Of a stretch of 64,000 nt of DNA, positions 37,807 through 46,627 are shown in pieces. The stretch is taken from NCBI RefSeq assembly GCF_022678645.1, contig NZ_JALBWV010000008.1:62001-126000 (forward strand), read 5' to 3'. A model generated the notes under the pieces. That model was not told the DNA's origin. It was given only the letters and a program-made list of their open reading frames with translations, and searched no databases. Source of the DNA: Saccharopolyspora soli (lineage in GTDB: Bacteria; Actinomycetota; Actinomycetes; Mycobacteriales; Pseudonocardiaceae). A program made the position numbers and the translations under genes. The first letter of the stretch is position 1, and the number at the start of each line of letters is the position of its first letter.

Positions 37807-40800
37807 CTAAGGTCCGATATCCCACGTCTGCACTTGGATGCTGCCTGGGGTGTTGTGGCTGTACGGGACGTTGGCCACGGTACGGCCGTCAGAACTGATG
37901 TTTATCGTCGCGATGCTGGGATAATTGATGTCGAAGAGATTGTCGACTTTGTGAACCTCATTGCGGGTAATGTCCCACACCGTTATCAATTTCCCGTATT
38001 GGACGACCACTCGGGCTCGTCCGTCCGGCATTAACGTCACGGCGAGACCGTGGCCCCAGATTGGTATATTGGCAGACCATTTTTGGCCGGTCAGGAGATC
38101 CCGTGTTCGCACGTTTCCGTCGTCGTCTATGGTGACCAAAGTGCGGCGATGTTGATCGAGTACTCCGTAGTAGGAGCTTGATTGCAGATCTCGCAGTGCG
38201 AATTCGGGAACTCCGAGCGGATCGGGACTGCTGGTGCTCCACACCTGGACCGCGCCGTTGTGGTCGGTGACCCAGGTGTCGTCGTTGAGGAAGTAGCACG
38301 AAGTTATAGCTGGATAGGTGCGGGAGGGGGTTGGGGAGGGGGAGTCGTATATGCTGCATCCGCCTTCGTATGTGTCCAACGAAAACCGCGTTCCGCTCGG
38401 GTTCGTGCTGATCGAGCAGTTGTCGCCGGGGCCGGACAAGGGTGAGGTGGTGTGCTTCCCCGTGTCCAGGTCGCCGAACGCGATACGGCAGACCGCAGGC
38501 CCTGAAGGGGGTGCACTGGAATTCCTGCTGCCGCTGACCCAGGTGTGGCTTGCTGAATCCAGCACCAGGCTCTCCGCGATGAATTCGCCAGTGTTGGTGT
38601 CGCCGGTGCTGATCACCACCCGTCGTGGTCCGTTCGGGTAGACAGTGATCACCACGGCAGTGAACAGGGCTGCCAGTGCGGCGGTGGCGATCAGCAGTGC
38701 CTGCTTGCCGCCGCGCCGTAAACGGCGGTGGCCCTGCGCGGAAGTTTCGACCGCGTTCGTCCGGTCGGCTTCCCACTGTCGGGCCAGGTGCACTCGGAGC
38801 CGGTCGTGGCGCAGCTGGTAGGCGGGTCCGGCGCGGCGCAGCACGTCGCCGGTGGCGTTGTCGAGGAATCGGTGGAGCCGCCAGGGCAGACGGCCCCACG
38901 CTGCCAGCCAGAACCGGGCGATGGTGTGCAGCAGCCACGCATTGCCGGACCCGAACAGGACCGCGACGCCGACCACGTACCCGGCGAAGAACGCCATCAG
39001 CAGGCCGTCAGTAGAAGGCCCGGCGAAGTAGGTGATTGCGCCGAGGAGCGAGAAGGTCGCGAGCCCGGTGCCCCCTGCGGTCAGCAGCAGAGCGGCGCGG
39101 TCGTCGCGGAGCATTGACTGCGGGGAGTGTGCCGCCCGTTGTGGTGCCGGGGCGGCCAGCCAGTAGGCGAATCCGAGTGGCAGGCCGATGATGGTCGCGA
39201 CGAACGGAAGCATGATGACGGAGGCGAGTAGTACTGATACAGCATCGCCGGATTCGTTCACGTCACCGGCCAGTTCGTTGGTCACGAGCGTCGCTAACAG
39301 CCCGATCGCGGGTACGAGCCCAATGACTGTGCCGGTGAGCAGGCTCGGGAGCAGTGCGCGGATTCGGGGCGCGCTGCGTCGCGGCATGCCCGCGTTGCGG
39401 GGACCGAGCACGTTGACGAATGCGCTCACCGAAAGTGCCACGGCGGCGACCACGATCGCGGCAACCAGTGGCCTCGTCGTTTCTCCGGAGGTGTTCGAGG
39501 AGTTGGTGCTCCGGACCAGCAACTGGACTGCTGCGTCGGCACCAATCGCCTCGCCGACCAGCAGCATCGTCGAGTTGATCCAGAAGAATGCGAGAGCAAA
39601 TGTGGCGAAATCGTGCGCTGTCCTGCGAAGTGCGGCCAACACGGGGCGCTCTGGGGTGGGTTCCCCTGCGGCATGGGCGATACGAGCTGCACGAACACCG
39701 ACCATCACGGTCAACGGCAGCGGCAGGGCCGCCACCGCGAGCAGAAAGTCCGGTGGCAGCAGAACATCGCGCAGCGCCCACCCATACAGCCAATCCGCGA
39801 TTGGGACGTCCAGCAGAACGCCGACCCAGACAGCGATCAGCACAGCGGCGGTGGGAATGCAGACGGCGACAGTAAAAGCGACTGCGTTGATCAGTGCAAT
39901 GGCCCAGCGGGGGACGGCGCGGGCGAGGTGCCACCAGTAGAAGTTGGTGTCGCCGACCCGGTCGTGCAGGTGGTGGGCGAGGAACACCAGCCATCGCTGC
40001 GCTCGGGCGCGTTCGCGCGGTTCGGGGTAGACGGCCGGCAGGAACGCCTGCAGCACGTGCTCCTCGCCGTCTTCGACGCTGGCGAATTCGGTCAGCTCCT
40101 GAGGTCGCGTGCTCGGTCGTTGGTAGACCCGCCGCGCCATGTTGATCATGAACGGAGTGGACAGCAGATGGGCCAGCGGGCCTTCGGGGTCGCGGTTGAT
40201 GGTCTCGATGACCGGCGACCACCGGTCGGTGCCGTCGATCTCGGGCTGTTCGAGGTAGACCTGCATGTCGTCGACCGAAACGGGCTCGATTTCGACGACT
40301 CGGGCGTGCGGAAGAGCGCCTTCCTTGAGCACGGCGGTTTCGTACTCGGCACTGCGGCACGTCAGCACCATTCGCCGCTCGCGCCCAGCGTAACGACGGA
40401 GTTGTTCGAGCGCGGTGGTCAGCACGTCTTCCGGTTTTACGCCCGGCGCGCCCGGCGCCGGGTTGATCTCGTCGAGTCCGTCAAATACCGGCAGCACCCG
40501 GCCCTCGCGCAGCAGGCGGTGGGACTGCGAGCCGGTGAGCATCGGATAATGCACGGCCAGCGTGCGTACGATCCAGTCCTCGACGGCTTCGTTCCGGGGA
40601 TCCCAGCTGTCGATCGACAGCAGCACCGGCACCGGCTCAGCAGGAGCACCGCGGTGCAGCGCGGCCAGGACGAACTCCAGTGCCAGCGTGCTCTTCCCCG
40701 CCCCGGGTTCACCGAGGATCACGAGCTGGCTCGCCCGCGCCTCGTGGAACGCTTCGACAAGCGCGTGGGCGGCTAGCCTGGGATCGTCTGCGGCCTGCAC

Positions 40801-41283
40801 CAGCGCTCCCCTGGCGAGCGCGGGCCGGACGGTTTGATCGTTCGGGAAACGGGCCTGCACCGACCGCGACGGAGGTCGCCACCGCAGACGTAGTGGACTG
40901 GGGGCGTTCAATCCGCGGGTCTGGGCCTCCTCTTTCCACTGTTCCCAGATCTCCGCACGCAGCGCCTGGATTTCCTCGGGCGACAGCGGTTCCGCTCGGT
41001 TGCGGCGGCGCACCAACCACCACGGCACTAGGAAGCCCAATGACCACGCCACCGCAACGATCGCGACAGCGCCGACCCCCGCACTGTGCGGGGAGGCCAT
41101 CGCGACCAACGCCGCTGGCCCGGCGCACAGCAGGCCGCCAACCATACCCGCGGCGACCGACCAGCCCGTCCCCAAGACCGCCCGAAGGTACAGGTGAATC
41201 CCGCCGTGCACTCGCCCGACCTGCATCAGGGTGCCGTGCACCGGCCCGGACGAGCTGTTGCGGGTGAACTCCTCCCGGTCCAC
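37807..41283 (-). CDS. Membrane-embedded NACHT NTPase with C-terminal beta-propeller
   Basis: About 1158 residues from the GTG at 41283; the frame stays open to 41463 but the extra 60 residues look random. The N terminus has the actinobacterial G-x-V-x-G-x-x-x-Q-x-G-x-x-H-G-G-I motif (about 13-29). Two membrane helices (39-62, 69-91) precede a NACHT STAND domain: Walker A GEPGAGKST (191-199), Walker B LPVFDGLDEI (264-273) and an R/E-rich sensor region. Eight or so further helices follow (about 460-820), then a last helix and a WD40-like repeat domain (about 910-1158). It resembles STAND signalling or defence proteins. Ligand and effector output are unknown. Convergent with the NmrA gene. Confidence 0.75.
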   Translation of the reverse strand: MDREEFTRNSSSGPVHGTLMQVGRVHGGIHLYLRAVLGTGWSVAAGMVGGLLCAGPAALVAMASPHSAGVGAVAIVAVAWSLGFLVPWWLVRRRNRAEPLSPEEIQALRAEIWEQWKEEAQTRGLNAPSPLRLRWRPPSRSVQARFPNDQTVRPALARGALVQAADDPRLAAHALVEAFHEARASQLVILGEPGAGKSTLALEFVLAALHRGAPAEPVPVLLSIDSWDPRNEAVEDWIVRTLAVHYPMLTGSQSHRLLREGRVLPVFDGLDEINPAPGAPGVKPEDVLTTALEQLRRYAGRERRMVLTCRSAEYETAVLKEGALPHARVVEIEPVSVDDMQVYLEQPEIDGTDRWSPVIETINRDPEGPLAHLLSTPFMINMARRVYQRPSTRPQELTEFASVEDGEEHVLQAFLPAVYPEPRERARAQRWLVFLAHHLHDRVGDTNFYWWHLARAVPRWAIALINAVAFTVAVCIPTAAVLIAVWVGVLLDVPIADWLYGWALRDVLLPPDFLLAVAALPLPLTVMVGVRAARIAHAAGEPTPERPVLAALRRTAHDFATFALAFFWINSTMLLVGEAIGADAAVQLLVRSTNSSNTSGETTRPLVAAIVVAAVALSVSAFVNVLGPRNAGMPRRSAPRIRALLPSLLTGTVIGLVPAIGLLATLVTNELAGDVNESGDAVSVLLASVIMLPFVATIIGLPLGFAYWLAAPAPQRAAHSPQSMLRDDRAALLLTAGGTGLATFSLLGAITYFAGPSTDGLLMAFFAGYVVGVAVLFGSGNAWLLHTIARFWLAAWGRLPWRLHRFLDNATGDVLRRAGPAYQLRHDRLRVHLARQWEADRTNAVETSAQGHRRLRRGGKQALLIATAALAALFTAVVITVYPNGPRRVVISTGDTNTGEFIAESLVLDSASHTWVSGSRNSSAPPSGPAVCRIAFGDLDTGKHTTSPLSGPGDNCSISTNPSGTRFSLDTYEGGCSIYDSPSPTPSRTYPAITSCYFLNDDTWVTDHNGAVQVWSTSSPDPLGVPEFALRDLQSSSYYGVLDQHRRTLVTIDDDGNVRTRDLLTGQKWSANIPIWGHGLAVTLMPDGRARVVVQYGKLITVWDITRNEVHKVDNLFDINYPSIATINISSDGRTVANVPYSHNTPGSIQVQTWDIGP

Positions 41284-41531
41284 GAGACCCCCAAGACCAC
41301 CTTCAGCGTTGAACCAGCGACTGTATAGGCCCCGAGCGACGACGTGGTGCGGTACCGACCGCTGCCGCAGACGAGCTATGGGTGTCTCAGCCACACATTG
41401 CCGAGCATCCGCCCACGTCCAGCCAGGTCCCCTGCATGAAAGGGCACCTACGGCATTGATCACGGTAGTCCAACAAATGCCCTCGCTGGAGCCCGGTTAC
41501 GCACTCGCGAGGTCGGCGCGCGCCGGGGTCG
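41284..41531. other. Intergenic region upstream of the NACHT gene
   Basis: 248 bp containing the NACHT promoter region and, at its right end, a copy of the palindromic repeat next to the ABC exporter stop. No other gene is recognised. Confidence 0.45.
41481..41512. repeat. Copy of the palindromic repeat in intergenic DNA
   Basis: AGCCCGGTTACGCACTC (41490-41506) is identical to 30933-30949 inside the NRPS gene. Short CCTCGC/GCGAGG ends (41481-41486, 41507-41512) can pair. It lies 20 bases beyond the 3' end of the exporter gene. Confidence 0.65.
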
Positions 41532-43292
41532 TCACGACCGCTGGCGGGTGTCCGACCACGCCTGCCAGAGGGCTGCGTACTGGCCACCGGCGGCTACGAG
41601 TTCGTCGTGGGTGCCGGTTTCCACGACCCGCCCCGCGTCGAGCACCACGATGCGGTCCGCGGCGGCTGCCTGGGTGAGGCGGTGTGCGACGACCAGCCCG
41701 GTGCGCCCGTCGATCGCTCGTGCCGCCGCTGTCTCCAGCACGCGGGCGCCCGCGCTGCCAGCCTCGGCGGTCGCCTCGTCGAGGATCGCGATCGGCGGAT
41801 CCGCCAGCACGAGGCGCACGAGGGCGAGTTGCTGCGCCTGCGTGACGGTCAGCTGGTGCCCGCCATCACCGACCACTGTGGACAGATCGTCCGGGAGGGC
41901 CTCGACCCAGTCCAGCGCGCCGACTTCGGCCAGCGCGGCACGCAGCTGTTCGTCGCTGGCATCGGGCCGTGCCAACCGCAGATCGTCGGCGAGCGGACCC
42001 GCGAAGACGTGCACCTCCTGGCTGATCAGCGCAACGGTGCGCCGGGTCTCGCTCGGACCCAGCTCATCGAGGTCCACCCCGCCCAGCGCGATCGAACCCC
42101 CCGTCGGGCTGTGGATGCCCGCGATGAGCTTCGCCAGGGTGGTCTTTCCGGCGCCGCTGGCGCCCACCAGTGCGGTTCGCTGCGCGGCGCTGATGTCGAG
42201 ATCGACGCCGCGCAGCACCTCGTGGCCCGGTACGTACGCGTGGCGCACGTCGGCGACCTTGACCGATGCGTCCGTGGGAGTGGCGGGTCGCGCTGGCTCC
42301 TGTTCGGCGGGCAGGTCCGCGACGCCGATGAGGCGCGCAAGACTGGCACCGGCGGACTGCGCGTCGTCGACGAGCGCGAGCATGGCGTTGATCGGGTTGA
42401 ACAGGCTGTGGAAGTACAGGGCTGCCGCGGTCGCCGTGCCGATCGTCGCGGTCCCGTTGCCGACCAGCCAGAACCCGGCCACCAGCACCGCCGACAGGCC
42501 GACGAACTCGGCGAGGTTCAGGCGGGCGAAGAACCGCGTCACCAGCCGCGTGCCCTTGAGCCAGAGGTCCACCGCGTCCTGGGAACGTCGGCGAACCCGC
42601 CCGACGTGCTCGTCAGCGAGCCGGAACGCACGCACCGTCCGGGCCCCGCCGATCGTGTCGAGCAGCTGTTGCTGCTGAACGCCCACGGCCTCGCGCTGTG
42701 CGGCATACAGCGGAATCGCGCGGCGCACGTACCAGCGCACGGTGTGCAGCTGGATCGGCATCGCCAGCAGCGCGGCCAACATGAACCGCCAGTCCAGCAC
42801 CGCCAAGCCGACCAGGGTGAGCACCACGGTCAGCACCGAGCGACCGAGTTCGGGGAGAGCTTCGCGCACGCTCTTGGCGATCATCGCGACGTCGCTGGTG
42901 ACCCGCGCGGTCAGGTCACCAGCCCCGGCTCGCTCGACGCGTTCGAGCGGCAATCGCAGAGCTCGCTCGACGAACCGCTCCCGCAACGTGGCGAGCATGC
43001 TCTCGCCGAGCTCGGACACCAGCGCCAGGCCCCACGCGGTCGCCGCACCGCGGAGGATCGCGACGACGGCGAGCAGCACCACGGGCAGGGTGAACGCTGT
43101 GCTCCCAGTGGCGACGATGTCGACGATGCGGCCCAGCAACGGCGCGGTGAGCAGTCCGATGGCCGTTGCCACGACCAGTACGGCGAAGGCACCGGCCGCG
43201 AGCATCCGATGTGGACGGACCAGCTCGCCGAGCGCGGCTCGGGTGCGTTTTCCGTTGGCAGTGGGCAGCAGTTCCCGTGCGCTGTCGGTCAC
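41532..43292 (-). CDS. ABC exporter half-transporter, subunit with intact Walker A/B and degenerate signature
   Basis: 586 residues from the GTG at 43292 (GGAAGAGG upstream); longer frames are codon-bias artefacts. An N-terminal exporter-type six-helix domain (about 25-320) precedes a nucleotide-binding domain with Walker A GASGAGKTT, Q-loop ISQEVHVF and Walker B IAILDEAT, including the catalytic Glu. The LSGGQ signature is replaced by LTVTQ. Its partner gene lies 14 bp upstream and has the opposite defects, so they form a heterodimer with one working ATP site. It probably exports the siderophore. Confidence 0.87.
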   Translation of the reverse strand: MTDSARELLPTANGKRTRAALGELVRPHRMLAAGAFAVLVVATAIGLLTAPLLGRIVDIVATGSTAFTLPVVLLAVVAILRGAATAWGLALVSELGESMLATLRERFVERALRLPLERVERAGAGDLTARVTSDVAMIAKSVREALPELGRSVLTVVLTLVGLAVLDWRFMLAALLAMPIQLHTVRWYVRRAIPLYAAQREAVGVQQQQLLDTIGGARTVRAFRLADEHVGRVRRRSQDAVDLWLKGTRLVTRFFARLNLAEFVGLSAVLVAGFWLVGNGTATIGTATAAALYFHSLFNPINAMLALVDDAQSAGASLARLIGVADLPAEQEPARPATPTDASVKVADVRHAYVPGHEVLRGVDLDISAAQRTALVGASGAGKTTLAKLIAGIHSPTGGSIALGGVDLDELGPSETRRTVALISQEVHVFAGPLADDLRLARPDASDEQLRAALAEVGALDWVEALPDDLSTVVGDGGHQLTVTQAQQLALVRLVLADPPIAILDEATAEAGSAGARVLETAAARAIDGRTGLVVAHRLTQAAAADRIVVLDAGRVVETGTHDELVAAGGQYAALWQAWSDTRQRS

Positions 43293-43306
43293 GGTTACCT
43301 CTTCCG

Positions 43307-44983
43307 TCAAGACAGGACCGTTGATCGATAGGTGGCGTCGGCGTGGACGAGTTCGGCGTGGCTGCCTTCGGCGCGCACTGTCCCGCCGTCCACGACGATC
43401 ACCCGGTCGGTCGCGGCGAGCAGCGCCGGACTCGTGGTGACGAGGACCGTTGTCCGTCCCTGCCGGATGTCGGCGAGCTCGCTCGCGATCCGGGACTCGG
43501 TGACGGAATCGACCGCCGTCGTCGGGTCGTGCACCACGAGCACGGGCGGATCCGCCGCGAACGCGCGGGCGAGGGCCACGCGCTGCCGCTGGCCGCCGGA
43601 CAGCGATCGGCCGCGTTCGGAGATCACCGACTCCACACCGTCCGGGAGCGCCTGCGCGACTTCGTCGGCGGCAGCGGCAACGAGCGCCCGGTCGGCTTCC
43701 CCCGTGCCGAGCAGGTCCACATTGCTCAACAGCGTGCCTTCGAAAAGGTACGCGTCGTGGGCGGCGACGAGAACGGCCGCGCGCAATTCGTGCGGATCGA
43801 GCTCGGTGAACGGCACGCCGTCCACCTCGACCGCGCCTGTTGCGGGATCTGCTTCCCGGCCAAGGCATTCCAGCAGGTTGGTCGCATCGGTGGGATCGGT
43901 GGCCACCACCCCCAGCAGCTCACCCGGTGGCACCTCCAAATCGAGATCCCGCAGCGTTCCGTGCGTGACGGCCCGCAACCGCAAGCTGCCGGAAACCGGT
44001 TCGGAGATCTGCCCCGAACCAGGAGTTACCGCGGGTGGCGCGGCCAACACCGAGGCGACCCGCTGCGCGGATGCCCTGGCTTGCGCGAGTTCTCCGTTGA
44101 CCCAGGAGAAGATCTGGAACGGCGTCAACAGGAACTGGGCGAGTCCGACGGCCGCCACCAGCTCGCCGACGGTGATCGCGCCGTTGGCCGCGAGGTGTGC
44201 GCCGAGCAGTGCCACGAGCGCGATGAAGATGCCGGTGAGCGCCAGGATCGTCCCGTCGTGCCCGGCGTGGGCGCGGGCCGCGCGCAGTGTCGCGCGCAGC
44301 GACTGCTGGCTGGTGCGCCGGTACCGCGCGACGGCCGCCGTCTCGGCCCCGATGCCCTTGAGCACCCGCAATCCGGCCACGAGGTCGGCCGCCACGCCGG
44401 ATGCGTGCGCCGCGCGCTCCTGTTCGACGCTGCTGCGGCGTTCCAGCGGCCTGCCGATCAGATGCGTCAGCCACAGCATCGGTGGTGTGCCGAGCAGCAC
44501 GAGCAGTCCGAGCGGGACTGAGATCCGCAGCAACGCCACCGCGCTGACCAGCAGTCCGGCGAACCCGGCGACCGCGAACGGCAGCACGCCGTTCACCCGG
44601 CCCACCCGTTTGGCATCACCGGTGGCGATGTTCACCAGCGCGCCGGGCAACCGACCGGCTTCGGCACCGCCGCGCGGATCGAGCACGCGCTCGCTCAAAT
44701 CCAGCCGCACGCGATGTGCCGCCTGCTCGGATGCGCGTTCCGCAGTGCGGGCAGCAAACCGGTAGCTGAACGACAACCCTGCGAACACGACCGCGAGCAC
44801 CACGAGCCAACGCACGAGGGCTCCGGCCGATCCGGTCGACACCGCCTGGTCGATCAGCATGCCGATGATCACCGGGACCAGCGCCTCGCCGCCCTGGTGC
44901 GTGGACGCCAGGATCGAAGCGCCGACTACATAGCGTTTCTGGCCCGTGACCGCGCTTCGGAGCACACTCCGCGCCGTTGGCAT
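43307..44983 (-). CDS. ABC exporter half-transporter, subunit with degenerate Walker A and intact signature
   Basis: 558 residues from the ATG at 44983 with AGGAGG 5 bases before it; the GTG two codons upstream overlaps that site. Exporter transmembrane domain (about 15-310), then an NBD in which the P-loop GxxGxGKST has become VATDPTDATN. The signature LSGGQRQR is intact, and Walker B VLVVHDPTT has Pro where the catalytic Glu should be. This subunit lends its signature to the partner's ATP site. It is divergent from the amidohydrolase with an iron box between them, which ties it to iron supply. Confidence 0.87.
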   Translation of the reverse strand: MPTARSVLRSAVTGQKRYVVGASILASTHQGGEALVPVIIGMLIDQAVSTGSAGALVRWLVVLAVVFAGLSFSYRFAARTAERASEQAAHRVRLDLSERVLDPRGGAEAGRLPGALVNIATGDAKRVGRVNGVLPFAVAGFAGLLVSAVALLRISVPLGLLVLLGTPPMLWLTHLIGRPLERRSSVEQERAAHASGVAADLVAGLRVLKGIGAETAAVARYRRTSQQSLRATLRAARAHAGHDGTILALTGIFIALVALLGAHLAANGAITVGELVAAVGLAQFLLTPFQIFSWVNGELAQARASAQRVASVLAAPPAVTPGSGQISEPVSGSLRLRAVTHGTLRDLDLEVPPGELLGVVATDPTDATNLLECLGREADPATGAVEVDGVPFTELDPHELRAAVLVAAHDAYLFEGTLLSNVDLLGTGEADRALVAAAADEVAQALPDGVESVISERGRSLSGGQRQRVALARAFAADPPVLVVHDPTTAVDSVTESRIASELADIRQGRTTVLVTTSPALLAATDRVIVVDGGTVRAEGSHAELVHADATYRSTVLS

Positions 44984-44998
44984 AACCACCTCCTGATC

Positions 44999-45017
44999 AG
45001 AGGTTAGGCTATCTTAA
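44999..45017. promoter_or_regulatory. IdeR/DmdR iron box between exporter and amidohydrolase
   Basis: AGAGGTTAGGCTATCTTAA matches 15 of 19 consensus positions, including the whole GGTTAGGCTA core. It ends 4 bases before the amidohydrolase GTG and starts 16 bases from the exporter ATG, so it can repress both divergent transcripts. Confidence 0.82.
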
Positions 45018-45021
45018 GTCG

Positions 45022-46599
45022 GTGCTCGATCTGCGACTGGTGAACGCGAAATTCGTGACGATGGACGCGGCGCGTCCGATCGCCCGGCAACTCGGCATCT
45101 GGCGCGGGCGCGTCGTGGGGCTCGACGACGCCGTCGCGGCGTTGCCCGCCCGCGAGGAGATCGATCTGCGCGGCGCGACAGTGCTGCCCGGATTCATCGA
45201 TGCGCACGTCCATCTCGCGTGGGCCGGGCTGGGCGCGCGCAGCGCCCGCGTGACTCCGAGCGCCGGGGTCGACGCGGTGCTTGCGGTCATCCGCGAGGCG
45301 GCGGAGCAGAGCCCGCCTGGTGAGTGGGTCGATGTCGTCGGCTACGACCAGCGCCCGCTCGGCCGCCACCTCACCGCCGCCGAACTCGACACCGTCAGTG
45401 CTGGTCGCAAGGTGTTCGTCGGGCACGATTCCGGACATGCCTGCGTGGTCAACACCGCGGTGCTCGACCTGCTGCCCGCGGACGTGCCGCACGACAACGG
45501 CGTGCTCGTCGAGGCAGGCATGGCCGCGGTCCGACAACTGCGACAGCCCTACTCCGTCGAAGAACTCGTCAATGCGATCGAGCACGCGGCGGGCGTGTGC
45601 CGCTCGGAAGGCGTCACGGCATGCGCCGAAGCGGGCATCGGCGGCGGGCTGATCAGCCACAGCCCTGTTGAACTCGCCGCCTACCAACAAGCGCTCGAAG
45701 CCGGGCGGCTCCCGCTGCGAGTGCAACTCATGGTGGCCGCAGGCGCGTTGCGCCCTGCTGCCGCGCATCCCCACGACGACATCCCACGCGCTATCGACCT
45801 CGGTCTGCGCACCGGATTCGGCGGCGACCGGCTCTCGATCGGCGCGCTGAAGGTGTTCACCGACGGCGGCATGATGCCGCGCACGGCCGCACTCACGAAG
45901 CCGTACGAAGGTCTCGATCACGCCGGGCAGCTCTACGACGATCCGACGGACCTGGCGGACGTCATCGTCGACGGGCACCGCGCTGGCTGGCAGCTCGCCG
46001 TGCACGCCATCGGGGACCGGGCCGTCGACGTCGCGCTGGGCGCGCTGGAGCGGGCGCAGCAGGAGCACCCCAGGCCGGACGCCCGGCACCGCGTCGAGCA
46101 CGCCGGTCTGGTCCGCCCCGACCAGCTCGCCGCGTTCGCCCGCGTCGGTGCCACGCCCGTCGTGCAGCCGAACTTCCTGTGGTACCTCGGCGACGACTAC
46201 GCCGCGATCATGGGCCCGGACCGCGCGCCGTGGCTGTACCGGGGCAAGGGATTCCTCGATCACGGCGTGCGACTCGTCGGCAGTTCCGACCGGCCCGTGA
46301 CCACCGGGGCACCGCTGCGGGGGATCCAGTTCATGGTCGAGCGGAAGTCCCGCAACGGCCTGGAGATCGGCCCTGATGAGCGCATCACCGTCGAAGCGGC
46401 CCTGCGCGCGTACACAGTGGACGCCGCGCGCGCCTGCCACTGGGAGCACGACCTCGGCTCGCTCAGCCCCGGCAAGTTCGCCGACCTGGTCGTGCTGGGT
46501 GACGACCCGCGGAGCGTGGACGTCTCACGGATCGGAGACATCGAGGTGATCGCCACGTTCGGGGCGGGCGATCTTCAGTTCCCCGGTGCATTCGGTTAG
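45022..46599 (+). CDS. Amidohydrolase (YtcJ / N-substituted formamide deformylase-like)
   Basis: A 525-residue amidohydrolase-3 family protein: HxH metal motif GFIDAHVHLAWAG (about 60-72), HDSGHACV, FTDGGMMPRTA, HAIGDRAVD (metal His) and the late Asp in GSSDRPV. The family includes N-substituted formamide deformylase (NfdA) and YtcJ. The iron box directly upstream and the location between siderophore exporter and importer suggest a job in siderophore metabolism, for example removing formyl groups from formyl-hydroxamates to release iron; this is inference. GTG start without a clear ribosome site, so the transcript may be leaderless. Confidence 0.8.
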   Translation: MLDLRLVNAKFVTMDAARPIARQLGIWRGRVVGLDDAVAALPAREEIDLRGATVLPGFIDAHVHLAWAGLGARSARVTPSAGVDAVLAVIREAAEQSPPGEWVDVVGYDQRPLGRHLTAAELDTVSAGRKVFVGHDSGHACVVNTAVLDLLPADVPHDNGVLVEAGMAAVRQLRQPYSVEELVNAIEHAAGVCRSEGVTACAEAGIGGGLISHSPVELAAYQQALEAGRLPLRVQLMVAAGALRPAAAHPHDDIPRAIDLGLRTGFGGDRLSIGALKVFTDGGMMPRTAALTKPYEGLDHAGQLYDDPTDLADVIVDGHRAGWQLAVHAIGDRAVDVALGALERAQQEHPRPDARHRVEHAGLVRPDQLAAFARVGATPVVQPNFLWYLGDDYAAIMGPDRAPWLYRGKGFLDHGVRLVGSSDRPVTTGAPLRGIQFMVERKSRNGLEIGPDERITVEAALRAYTVDAARACHWEHDLGSLSPGKFADLVVLGDDPRSVDVSRIGDIEVIATFGAGDLQFPGAFG

Positions 46600-46609
46600 C
46601 CTCACCTTA
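46591..46609. promoter_or_regulatory. IdeR/DmdR iron box before the FecCD importer operon
   Basis: TTCGGTTAGCCTCACCTTA matches 15 of 19 consensus positions, overlaps the amidohydrolase stop codon and lies 19 bases before the permease start. It probably drives an iron-repressed transcript of the three importer genes. Confidence 0.75.
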
Positions 46610-46627
46610 TGTCTCAGGGTCAGGTTG

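Noticed and set aside
41284..41463. 60 extra residues at the N terminus of the NACHT protein
   Set aside because: No conservation-like features and no ribosome site; the GTG at 41283 starts just before the conserved Q-x-G-x-x-H-G-G motif.
43293..43868. N-terminal extension of the first ABC exporter subunit
   Set aside because: It overlaps the partner subunit in another frame and is Arg-rich; the GTG at 43292 has a good ribosome site and gives the normal length.
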